Below are positions 15,172 to 23,032 of a stretch of 38,597 bases of DNA, in pieces; the first letter of the stretch is position 1, and every line of letters begins with the position of its first letter. The notes under the pieces are model-generated. The model saw only the letters and a program-made list of their open reading frames with translations, was not told the origin of the DNA and did not search any database. A program made the translations under genes and the position numbers. The DNA is from DATKSS01 sp035468355 (GTDB taxonomy: Bacteria > Chloroflexota > Dormibacteria > Dormibacterales > Dormibacteraceae), in contig DATITA010000130.1 of NCBI GenBank assembly GCA_035468355.1, positions 1 through 38,597 on the forward strand. The letters are read 5' to 3'.

Positions 15172-16121
15172 GCGACCTCGCTGCCTCGAACGAGCTTGAT
15201 CAGCTCGCCGGCGAGAGCGATCGATTCCGCGTTCGGCTGCGTCATGTTGCTCAAGGTGAAGCCACCAAAGCCCGCGTCGAGGTACGGGCGCAGCGTCTCG
15301 GCAGCCTTTTCAGGAGTCGCCACCGAAACCATCGGGCGTCGCTGCTCGGGCACACGCTCGACCGCCGCGGCCGCGTCCTTCTCGTGCGTCACCAGGACGA
15401 TGTTCATCCCAATGGTCAGCATCACCGTCGACGGGTCACGACCCTCCACCTCGCAGTGCTGCTCGAAGACGCCCTTCTTGCGCTTCAGGTCTTCGAGCGG
15501 GCCGCCGAACCAGTGGCCGATGTCGCCGTGGCGCGCGAGCAGTCGCAGCGTGCGCTTCTCGCCTCCGCCCCCGACCAGGATCTTGGGCCCGCCTGGCTGG
15601 ATCGGCCGCGGCACGTTCAGCGCTCGTTCGATGCGGTAGTGCTTGCCCTCGAATGAAGGGCGGTCCTCGGTGAACATCAGCTTGATGATCGTCAGGGCCT
15701 CGTCGAGGCGGTCCATCCGCTGCCCGATGGGCGGAAACTCGATACCGTAGCCGGCCGCCTCGGAGTCGTTCCACGCCGCTCCGATGCCCATGATGGCGCG
15801 CCCACCTGAGATGACGTCCAGCGTGGTGACCGTTTTGGCCAGCACCGCCGGATTGCGATACACCACGCCAGTGACGAGGGTGCCCAGCTTGACGCGGCTG
15901 GTCTGGGTCGCCAGGGCGGCCAGGGTGGGGTAAGCCTCCAGCATCGGGTCGGTCTCGGGCCCCACTCCTCGGATCTGATAGAAGTGGTCCATCACGGTGA
16001 CCAGGTCGAAACCCGCCGCCTCGGCGGCCCTGGCATTGTCAGCGACGCGCTGGAACAGACGATCGTCGGGGACGCCGGGATACGTGAAGTTGGGCATGTG
16101 GTATCCGAAAAAGGCAGCCAT
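15168..16121 (-). CDS. Luciferase-like (LLM class) F420-dependent oxidoreductase
   Basis: 317 residues with the (beta/alpha)8 barrel of the luciferase-like monooxygenase superfamily. Visible marks: GYHMPNFTYPG at the start, AEAAGFDLVTVMDHF, LGTLVTGVVYRNPAVLAKTVTTLD, GRAIMGIGAAWNDSEA and PILVGG-like PKILVGGGGEKRTL. Members close to this pattern use cofactor F420 or FMN; the sequence alone does not settle which, nor the substrate. The ATG has no strong Shine-Dalgarno or obvious -10 box. Divergent from the small membrane gene at 16193. Confidence 0.88.
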   Translation of the reverse strand: MAAFFGYHMPNFTYPGVPDDRLFQRVADNARAAEAAGFDLVTVMDHFYQIRGVGPETDPMLEAYPTLAALATQTSRVKLGTLVTGVVYRNPAVLAKTVTTLDVISGGRAIMGIGAAWNDSEAAGYGIEFPPIGQRMDRLDEALTIIKLMFTEDRPSFEGKHYRIERALNVPRPIQPGGPKILVGGGGEKRTLRLLARHGDIGHWFGGPLEDLKRKKGVFEQHCEVEGRDPSTVMLTIGMNIVLVTHEKDAAAAVERVPEQRRPMVSVATPEKAAETLRPYLDAGFGGFTLSNMTQPNAESIALAGELIKLVRGSEVA

Positions 16122-16192
16122 GTTGAAAACAACCCGTCGATGCCCGCTGGTAATTCCGTAACCTGGTCGCGCCCGCTATCGTTGTCGTCGAT

Positions 16193-16387
16193 ATGAGATG
16201 GGGCACTTTCGCGTGGCTGGCCGCCGCGTTCGCAGTCCTGCTCGTCGGGACCGTGCTCGTATTCCAGACTTTCGACCGCAGCTCCAACTCGGCGAGCGAT
16301 ACCATCCGGCCTTTCGTGATCACGATGGCCCCTGTGTGGGCGGTGGCGCTGGCTGCCGCCAGAGTGGTGCTCCGCCGGTCCTCCTGA
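16193..16387 (+). CDS. Small two-helix membrane protein
   Basis: 64 residues with two hydrophobic segments (about 5-24 and 42-58) and a basic C-terminus. No family is recognised. TATCGT at 16177-16182 precedes the ATG by 10 nt, giving a plausible promoter with a very short leader. It lies between the luciferase-like gene and the LysR gene. Reality is supported mainly by hydrophobicity and promoter position. Confidence 0.5.
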   Translation: MRWGTFAWLAAAFAVLLVGTVLVFQTFDRSSNSASDTIRPFVITMAPVWAVALAAARVVLRRSS

Positions 16388-16478
16388 GCGTCTCTCGGCC
16401 CGGTTTTCCGTCCAGGTCTGTGACCTCCCCCACCGGCGCACTGGGCAAGCGGTATAGATAGAATTTGTCGTTCCGGCC

Positions 16479-17399
16479 GTGGCCATAGACGAATCGCGTA
16501 ACGGCAAGGCAAGCGGGATCCAGCTCGTGCAGGTCGAGGGGTTCCTGGAGGTGGCCAGGCGCGGCAGCGTCAGCCGCGCTGCCGAGGCGCTGTTCATCAC
16601 CCAGCCCACCCTTACAGCGCGGCTGCACGGGCTGGAACGGGAGCTGGGCGCGGCCCTGTTCCTGCGCACCTCGCACGGCATGCGCCTGACCGATGCGGGG
16701 CGGGCCTGGGTCCCGTTTGCGGAACGCGCCCTGCGCGCCCTGGTCGAGGGCCGGGACGCGCTGGAGCAGGTGATGACCGCCTCAGCGGGCCACCTCATGA
16801 TCGCCTCCGCGCCGGCCGTCAGCACGTACGTGCTCCCGGAGCTGCTCGAGCGTTTCGTGGCGGAGCATCCAAGGGTCGAGGTGTCGGTGCGCACCGGGCA
16901 CTCCGAGGACGTAATCGACCTGGTCCTGCGCGACGAGGTCCAGATCGGGCTGGGACGCGCGATCCGGCACCCCGACATCGAGCTGCGGCCCTTCCTGACG
17001 GAGGAGCTCGTGCTGGTCTGCGCCCCCGACCACCCGTTCACCAAACGCGAGGACGTTCCAATGTCCGAGGTGGCCGTCTCGAAGGTGATCATGTTCGACC
17101 GGACCTCGAGCTACTACGAGATCACCCGGGGAGCGTTCCTCTCGGTCGGCGTGAAGCCGAGGGGGCTCATGGAGCTCGACTCGATCGAAGCGGCCAAGAA
17201 GATGGTCGAGCGCGGACTGGGGGTGGCCCTGCTGCCAGGGAGCGCGGTGGCGCGGGAGGTTGCCGGCGGCACTCTTTGCGTGGTCGACATGAAAGATGCC
17301 CCTCCGATGCACAACACGATCGTCGCGTATCGCCGGCGTGACGCCGGCAAGCCTGAAGGGATCGTCGCCGCGTTTCTCACCCTTCTCGAAACCCGGTAG
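16479..17399 (+). CDS. LysR family transcriptional regulator
   Basis: 306 residues. The N-terminal winged HTH is clear (VEGFLEVARRGSVSRAAEALFITQPTLTARLHGLERELG, about 14-52), followed by the linker helix and a periplasmic-binding-protein-like effector domain (about 100-300). GTG start; an AT-rich TATAGATAGAAT stretch 15-27 nt upstream is a probable -10 region. LysR proteins bind small metabolites and usually regulate a neighbour. The next gene downstream is isocitrate lyase, with an AT-rich dyad in between, so control of that gene is a reasonable inference. Confidence 0.92.
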   Translation: MAIDESRNGKASGIQLVQVEGFLEVARRGSVSRAAEALFITQPTLTARLHGLERELGAALFLRTSHGMRLTDAGRAWVPFAERALRALVEGRDALEQVMTASAGHLMIASAPAVSTYVLPELLERFVAEHPRVEVSVRTGHSEDVIDLVLRDEVQIGLGRAIRHPDIELRPFLTEELVLVCAPDHPFTKREDVPMSEVAVSKVIMFDRTSSYYEITRGAFLSVGVKPRGLMELDSIEAAKKMVERGLGVALLPGSAVAREVAGGTLCVVDMKDAPPMHNTIVAYRRRDAGKPEGIVAAFLTLLETR

Positions 17400-17457
17400 C
17401 AGAAGGGAACGCGCGGGCCGGGTCGAAGCGACATCGGCTTTCCCGATGGGTTATATC

Positions 17458-17476
17458 AAATCAATCAATTGGATTT
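17458..17476 (+). promoter_or_regulatory. AT-rich dyad AAATC-N9-GATTT, candidate LysR site
   Basis: A rare AT-rich patch (17449-17480) in a GC-rich genome holds AAATC (17458-17462) and its inverse GATTT (17472-17476), with a CAATTG palindrome between them. It lies 17-35 bp upstream of a -10 box for the small Cys-rich ORF and isocitrate lyase, and 58 bp after the LysR stop. The position fits an activator site; the link is inferred. Confidence 0.35.
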
Positions 17477-17492
17477 ATAGCTCGGACCTTGA

Positions 17493-17498
17493 TAGCTT
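17493..17498 (+). promoter_or_regulatory. -10 hexamer TAGCTT
   Basis: TAGCTT ends 6 nt before the GTG at 17505, the same spacing as other leaderless starts in the window. No clear -35 is seen; the upstream dyad could replace it if an activator is needed. Confidence 0.4.
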
Positions 17499-17504
17499 GG
17501 ACCC

Positions 17505-17603
17505 GTGGATGGACACGAACGATCGCCAGAGTTGGAGACCGAACCCTCCGCACACGAGTGCGAGTGCCCGGAACCCTGCAACTGCGATCACGAGAACGAG
17601 TAG
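17505..17603 (+). CDS. Tiny acidic Cys-rich protein upstream of isocitrate lyase
   Basis: A 32-residue ORF from GTG with a -10 box 6 nt upstream. The product is very acidic (9 Glu, 2 Asp, 1 Arg) and its second half reads HECECPEPCNCDH: Cys19, Cys21, Cys25 and Cys27 flanked by His17 and His29. That spacing could bind zinc, copper or iron, or be redox active. The isocitrate lyase gene starts 54 nt after its stop with its own strong Shine-Dalgarno, so the two probably share a transcript. I know no matching family. It could also be a leader peptide sensing cysteine or redox state, or chance. Confidence 0.4.
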   Translation: MDGHERSPELETEPSAHECECPEPCNCDHENE

Positions 17604-17657
17604 TCGCTCACGTCGGGCGCGTTGCCCGATCAAGAACCTGACCTAAGGAGGCCCGGA

Positions 17658-18785
17658 ATGGACCTTATCTCGACGCCCCTGCTCCCGGAGGGGTTCAAAG
17701 TCCCGGCGTCGCGAAACGAGGAGCCGAGCCAACGGTTGCGCCGGCTGCTCGCCACCAAGCCTTACGTGTTCGGCCCGGGCGTATACGACCCCATGGGGGC
17801 CGAGCTCGTCATGTACCACGGCTTCGACGCCGTCTATTTCAGCGGCTACTCCTTTGCGGTCGGTCATCTCGGCACCACCGACATGGACCTTTATTCCTCC
17901 GTCGAGATCGCAGACGGCGCCCGCCGGACCGTGACCGCGCTGCGCAAGTTCCAGCTCACCATGGCGATGGGAGACCCCGAGAAGGGCGCTGCGCCTGTAC
18001 ACCTCGACATCCCGCCGGTGGTCGTCGACATGGACGCCGGTTACGGAAACCTGTTCAACGTGCAGCGGACCGTCGATCTCTATGTGCGCGCCGGAGTTGC
18101 CGCTGCACACCTGGAGGACCAGGTCATGCCCAAGCGCTGCGGGCACATCGCCGGCAAGGCGCTCATCTCTGCCGACGAGTTCGTAGGCAAGTTGAGGATG
18201 ATGCGCAACGCGGCCGATGACCTGGGACACAAGGACTTCGTCATCATTGCCCGCACCGACGGCGTGTCCGCGACCGAGGCGCCCGAGTCGAAGCGCGGCA
18301 TCGAGCTGGCCATCGACCGCGGGCTGCGCTACCTGGACAGCGGCGTGCCCGACCTCCTGTGGTGTGAGTTCCCCACCGCCGAGCGCGGGCCGTCGGAGAG
18401 GTTTTTCACCGAGATCCGCAAGCGGTTTCCGAAAGCGCGATTCGCATTCAACTACTCGTCGTCCTTCAAGTGGTTCAACGAGAAGGACCCCATCACGTGG
18501 GATGAGCTTGGCCAGCAGGGCGTCGGTTTTATCTTCATCACGCTAGCGCTGCAGCACGCGGCCGGCCACGGCATGTCGATCCTGCTCGACGGACTCAAGA
18601 AGGGCAAGGAAGAGGGCTACATGGCCCTGCAGCGGCAGGAGTGGGCACCCGGCGCAGACATCCCGACCAGGTCTCACCACCTGTTCTCGGGAGTGCCCTA
18701 TCACCAGCATGTCGGCCACGAGTACGGCGCATCGCGGCTGAGCGAGGATTTGGGACAGGAGCTCGAAGTCTCGAAAGTGGTCTGA
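17658..18785 (+). CDS. aceA: Isocitrate lyase (isocitrate lyase/PEP mutase superfamily)
   Basis: 375 residues. Catalytic loop KRCGH at 159-163 (Cys161), metal-binding VDMDAGYGN near 117, and LEDQ. C-terminal marks favour isocitrate lyase over methylisocitrate lyase: FIFITLALQHA, and YHQHVGHEY. The usual NCSPS segment reads NYSSS here (Asn265 onward). It would split isocitrate into succinate and glyoxylate for growth on C2 units or fatty acids. AAGGAGG at 17645-17651 fixes the ATG at 17658; an upstream in-frame start at 17622 is not supported. Malate synthase is not in the window. A 2-methylisocitrate lyase role is possible. Confidence 0.75.
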   Translation: MDLISTPLLPEGFKVPASRNEEPSQRLRRLLATKPYVFGPGVYDPMGAELVMYHGFDAVYFSGYSFAVGHLGTTDMDLYSSVEIADGARRTVTALRKFQLTMAMGDPEKGAAPVHLDIPPVVVDMDAGYGNLFNVQRTVDLYVRAGVAAAHLEDQVMPKRCGHIAGKALISADEFVGKLRMMRNAADDLGHKDFVIIARTDGVSATEAPESKRGIELAIDRGLRYLDSGVPDLLWCEFPTAERGPSERFFTEIRKRFPKARFAFNYSSSFKWFNEKDPITWDELGQQGVGFIFITLALQHAAGHGMSILLDGLKKGKEEGYMALQRQEWAPGADIPTRSHHLFSGVPYHQHVGHEYGASRLSEDLGQELEVSKVV

Positions 18786-18829
18786 TCTCGTCCTCTCGGT
18801 AGACTCTCTCGACGAGAGGCGGGGTTTCA

Positions 18830-20518
18830 GTGCTCTTGTTTCCGTTTCGCTACGTCTGGTGGCTGCTGACGAGCGTCCGGCGCTCGCTGGCCAGTCCGCC
18901 CGACTTCGTCGAATTCCTGGTCGAGGAGAGCCTCCCGGGCTTGCCTGATCCCCCACGCCAGTGGTGGCAGCGCTTCATCTCGCGGCCGCGCCTGAGCATC
19001 AAGGAGCTCGGCGAGCGCTTCGGGGCGATCGGTCGCGACCCACGCATCACAGGAGTCGTCCTGCACCTGCGACCTGTCGGGATGCCGATGGCCTCGCTAG
19101 AGGACTTGAGAGAGCTGGTGGCCACGCTGCGCAAGTCCGGCAAGCACGTGACCGCCTGGGCGCCCTACTACACGACCGCCACCTACTACCTCGCATGCGC
19201 GTGCGACGAGATTCTGCTCATGCCGGTGGGCGCGATCCAGCCGCTCGGAATCGCGAGTACCGGGATGTTCCTGGCCGACGGGTTGGCGCGGGTTGGCGTG
19301 ACAGCGGACTTCGTGGCCATCTCTCCATACAAGACGGCGGCCGACACGCTGACCCGGTCGAGCATGTCCGAGGCCTACCGCGACCAGGTGACCTGGCTGC
19401 TCGAGTCACAGTACGGCGAGCTGGTGGCGGCGATCGCCGAGGGCCGGCACATCGACGAGAAAGCCGCCAGGGCGATCATCGACGGCTCGCCTTACGGCGA
19501 TGAGGCCGCCGCGGCGCAGCACGTCGTGGACGGCATCGTCCCCGAGGAGGAGCTGGCCGCCCACCTGCGCCGGGGGGGCGCCAAACCCGTGACCATAGGA
19601 ACCTGGGAGCGAGCCCGCCGCGCGATGCGCGCGCCGGCGCCGACACTGGGCCGGGGCAGGTATGTGGCGCTGCTCCGAATCGAGGGCACGATCGTCGACG
19701 GCCGCTCGAGCCGCATGCCCGTCCAGCCGCCCGTGGAGATCCCGCTGCTGGGCGATGAGCGAGCAGGCGATCTGACCGTCGTACAGGTGGCGCGCCAGGT
19801 GGCCGCGGACAAACGCGCCGCGGCGGCGGTGCTCTACGTGAACTCTCGCGGAGGCTCGGCCACGGCGTCCGAGGCGATGCGCCAGGCGCTCGCCCAGGTG
19901 GCTGCGCGCAAGCCGCTGGTGGTGGTCATGGGTCCGGTCGCCGGCTCAGGCGGCTACTGGGTCGCCATGCCCGGCGCGTGGATCGTCTCGCGGCCGGGCA
20001 CGTTGACCGGGTCGATCGGCGTCCTGACCGGCAAGCTCGTGACCGCGGCGATGTGGACCAAGCTGCTGCTCAACCGCGAGACCATCGCCTTCGGCGACCA
20101 CGTCACGCTGGAGAGCGACGAACACCCGTACTCCGATGAGCAGCGGGTGATGGTCAGGCGGGAAGTCGAGCGCATCTACGGCCTGTTCCTCGACGTCGTG
20201 TCGAAGGCTCGGAAGATGACCAGGGATGAGGTGGAGCCCATCGCGGCCGGTCGGGTGTGGACCGGGCGGCAGGCCCTCGAGCACAGGCTGGTCGACGAGT
20301 TGGGCGGTCTGGACGCCGGCGCGCGCAAGGCGCGGGCGCTCGCCGGCCTTCCCGACTCCATCGCCCTCCGCGAGGCCCGCGTTCCGAAGCGGACCATCCC
20401 GCCGCTGGCCGCGGCCTCTCCCGGGGGGTGGCTGGGTTATGCGCTCGAAGGAGTCGCGATGTTGAGTCGCGCCCCCGCGCTGGCAGTGATGGAGTTCCTC
20501 CCGACGGACCTCCCGTGA
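18830..20518 (+). CDS. sppA: Signal peptide peptidase SppA, double-domain type
   Basis: 562 residues containing two ClpP-like domains, as in the long (67K) SppA. The Ser/Lys dyad is split between them: Lys168 in ISPYKTAADTLTR in the first domain and Ser373 in VAGSGGYWVAMPG in the second. SppA cleaves leftover signal peptides in the membrane. A hydrophobic N-terminal segment (RYVWWLL) is a weak membrane anchor. GTG 18830 follows GAGGCGGGG. TAGACT at 18800-18805 and a perfect CTCTCG-A-CGAGAG palindrome (18806-18818) lie in the 44-bp gap after isocitrate lyase, so it probably has its own promoter. Confidence 0.88.
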   Translation: MLLFPFRYVWWLLTSVRRSLASPPDFVEFLVEESLPGLPDPPRQWWQRFISRPRLSIKELGERFGAIGRDPRITGVVLHLRPVGMPMASLEDLRELVATLRKSGKHVTAWAPYYTTATYYLACACDEILLMPVGAIQPLGIASTGMFLADGLARVGVTADFVAISPYKTAADTLTRSSMSEAYRDQVTWLLESQYGELVAAIAEGRHIDEKAARAIIDGSPYGDEAAAAQHVVDGIVPEEELAAHLRRGGAKPVTIGTWERARRAMRAPAPTLGRGRYVALLRIEGTIVDGRSSRMPVQPPVEIPLLGDERAGDLTVVQVARQVAADKRAAAAVLYVNSRGGSATASEAMRQALAQVAARKPLVVVMGPVAGSGGYWVAMPGAWIVSRPGTLTGSIGVLTGKLVTAAMWTKLLLNRETIAFGDHVTLESDEHPYSDEQRVMVRREVERIYGLFLDVVSKARKMTRDEVEPIAAGRVWTGRQALEHRLVDELGGLDAGARKARALAGLPDSIALREARVPKRTIPPLAAASPGGWLGYALEGVAMLSRAPALAVMEFLPTDLP

Positions 20519-20537
20519 GCAAGCCGCTTCCGGCGAT

Positions 20538-22931
20538 TCAGGAGTCGAGCGGTGGGAACCTCCAGGGCTGGCGCTCGCGCACGATCTGGTAAACCGCCTC
20601 CACCACGCTTTCCCGGTTGGGCTTGGAGAAGTAGTCTCCGTCCGGGCCGTACGCCGGGCGGTTGGGCGAGGCCGGGAGAGTGCGCGGCGCGGCGTCGAGA
20701 TGCCACCACCCCTTCTGCGCCTCGAGGACCTGCTGCAGCATGAAGGCTGATGCTCCGCCGGGCACGTCCTCGTCGAGGCACACCAGCGCGTGCGTCTTTT
20801 CGACCGACCTCACGATCGAGTGGTTGACGTCGAACGGGTTCAACGTCTGCACGTCGATGACCTCGCATGACACGCCAAGGCCCTCGAGCGCCTTCGCCGC
20901 GTCGAGGGCGACGGCGCAGCAGGCGCCGTACGTCACGACCGTCGCATCCGTGCCCTCGCGAAGTACCTCCGGGACGCCGAGCGGGACGGTGAAGTCGCCG
21001 ATGTTGTCCGGCACACGCTCCTTGAGCCGGTAGCCGTTGAGCACCTCGATCACCACGCCCGGGTTGTCGCCGCGGAACAGCGTGTTGTAAAAGCCCGCGG
21101 CCTGGGTCGTGTTGCGAGGCACCGCGATGTATATGCCCTGCAGCGCATTGAGAAGGACCGACATCGGCGAGCCCGAGTGCCAGATGCCCACCAGGCGATG
21201 GCCCTTGGTCCGGATCACGACGGGCGCCTTCTGCCCGCCGACCGAGCGCCAGTGAAGCGTGGCGAGGTCGTCGGACGCGGTCTGCAGCGCATACAGGAAG
21301 TAGTCGAGGTACTGGATGTCGCAGATGGGTCGAAGCCCGCGCATCGCCGCCCCGATCGCCTGCCCGAGAATCGTCGCTTCGCGGATGCCCGTGTCGGTCA
21401 GGCGAAGGTCGCCGTACCTGGCCTGCAGGCCTTCGAAAACCAGGTTCACGTCGCCCAGGCGGCCGACGTCCTCGCCGATCACGAAGATGCGCGGGTCGCG
21501 GGCGAAGTTGGCGTCGAAGTTCCGGAGGAGGACCTGGCGCCCGTCGACCAGAGGCGACTTGTCGGTGTACGCGGGGGCGACCACCGGCACCTTCAGCGGT
21601 GATTCATCGGAGCGGCTGTACAGGTGCGAGCCGTAGCGCTCGCTGTTCTCCCGCCGGTAGTCCTCGACGAAGCGCGCCAGCTCAGTCCGCGCGGGCGTCT
21701 CGATGCCGCGCAGCTGATGGAGCGCGCGGGCGGTGGCGGACATCACGAGCGAACGGGTGACCTTTCCGGAGTCCTCGAGCTCGCTCGTGAGGGCAGCCAC
21801 CTCTGGCATGTCGACGCTCTTCAGGATCGCCACGGCGCGATCGCGCTCGGCGCGGACGGGGTTCTGGAACGCCTCCCACGCCAGGTCGCGCGCAGCCTCG
21901 ACCGCTTCTTTGTCGGCTGCCTCCCAACCTTCCAGCTGGGACTCGCTCGCGATGCCGGACTCGATGACCCAGTCCCGCATCCGGGCCACGCAGTCGTACT
22001 CGTTCTCGAAGCGGAGGCGCTCCTTCGTCTTGTATCGCTCATGGCTGCCGCTGGTCGAGTGGCCCTGCGGCTGGGTCATCTCGGTCACGTGGAAGAGTGC
22101 GGGCTTTTGCTCGCGACGGACCTTTTCGATCCCACTCGCATAGATCTCGACCAGCGCCTGGTAGTCCCAGCCGCGCACGACGTGGATATCGATCCCGGGG
22201 CGATCGTCGGGAATGAAGCCGCGCAGCACGTCCGAGATCGACGCCTTGGTGGTCTCAGCCGTGATGGGGACGCTGATCCCATATCCGTCGTCCCACACCG
22301 ACATTGCCATCGGGACCTGCAGCACGCCCGCCGCGTTGATCGACTCCCAGAACAGCCCCTCGCTGGTGGCGGCATCACCTATGGTGCCGAACGCGACCTC
22401 GTTGCCGTTGACGGAGAAGCCGTCCTGCACCGGCTTGAGCTGCGGATTCTCCCGATAGAGCTTGGAGGCGTACGCGAGGCCGACCAGGCGAGGCATCCAA
22501 CCGGCGATGTTGGAAACATCGGCGCTGGAGTTCGGCATGTCGACTGATCTCGTGAAAGCTCCGCCGTCGTCCAGGAAACGCGTCGCGAAATGGTTGCCCA
22601 TTTGCCTGCCCCCCGAGGCGGGGTCCGCGTCCAGGCTCGCGTTGCCGTAGAGCTGTGCGAAGAAGCCGCGCACGTTGGACATGCGCGTCGCCCACATGAA
22701 GGTCTGGTCGCGGTAGTAACCCGCGCGCCAGTCGCCGTGGCGGAAGGTTTTCGCCATGGCGAGCTGGGCGACCTCTTTGCCGTCGCCGAAGATGCCGAAG
22801 GTGGCATTGCCGCGGAGCACCTCGGCGCGCCCGATGATGCTGGCGCGGCGGCTGCTGTACGCCAATCGATAGTCGGCGATTATCGATTCCGCGGTCAGGG
22901 AGAACTTGGAGTTGCGCAGCGCTTTCGCCAG
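20538..22931 (-). CDS. 2-oxoacid dehydrogenase E1 component, fused alpha and beta subunits
   Basis: A thiamine-diphosphate E1 of about 797 residues joining both halves: alpha-like part (GDAATSEGLFWESINAAG is the cofactor motif) and beta-like part (from about residue 460, VIGEDVGRLGDVN onward). It decarboxylates pyruvate or a branched-chain 2-oxoacid and passes the acyl group to E2. The first ATG/GTG/TTG is TTG 22865, but the frame extends upstream with SLTAESIIADYRLAYSSRR, conserved in this family. At 22931 an in-frame CTG lies 8 nt after GGGGAGG (22946-22940), so CTG is the likely start. E2 and E3 genes are not in the window. Confidence 0.87.
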   Translation of the reverse strand: MAKALRNSKFSLTAESIIADYRLAYSSRRASIIGRAEVLRGNATFGIFGDGKEVAQLAMAKTFRHGDWRAGYYRDQTFMWATRMSNVRGFFAQLYGNASLDADPASGGRQMGNHFATRFLDDGGAFTRSVDMPNSSADVSNIAGWMPRLVGLAYASKLYRENPQLKPVQDGFSVNGNEVAFGTIGDAATSEGLFWESINAAGVLQVPMAMSVWDDGYGISVPITAETTKASISDVLRGFIPDDRPGIDIHVVRGWDYQALVEIYASGIEKVRREQKPALFHVTEMTQPQGHSTSGSHERYKTKERLRFENEYDCVARMRDWVIESGIASESQLEGWEAADKEAVEAARDLAWEAFQNPVRAERDRAVAILKSVDMPEVAALTSELEDSGKVTRSLVMSATARALHQLRGIETPARTELARFVEDYRRENSERYGSHLYSRSDESPLKVPVVAPAYTDKSPLVDGRQVLLRNFDANFARDPRIFVIGEDVGRLGDVNLVFEGLQARYGDLRLTDTGIREATILGQAIGAAMRGLRPICDIQYLDYFLYALQTASDDLATLHWRSVGGQKAPVVIRTKGHRLVGIWHSGSPMSVLLNALQGIYIAVPRNTTQAAGFYNTLFRGDNPGVVIEVLNGYRLKERVPDNIGDFTVPLGVPEVLREGTDATVVTYGACCAVALDAAKALEGLGVSCEVIDVQTLNPFDVNHSIVRSVEKTHALVCLDEDVPGGASAFMLQQVLEAQKGWWHLDAAPRTLPASPNRPAYGPDGDYFSKPNRESVVEAVYQIVRERQPWRFPPLDS

Positions 22932-23032
22932 GTCGGAAACCTCCCCTACGCCTTTGAAGTCGCCGCCGGAACGGCAAACCTACGTTATCACGCACCGCGC
23001 GGGATTCCGCTCCGGGGGGTTAGGCGTGTCCC

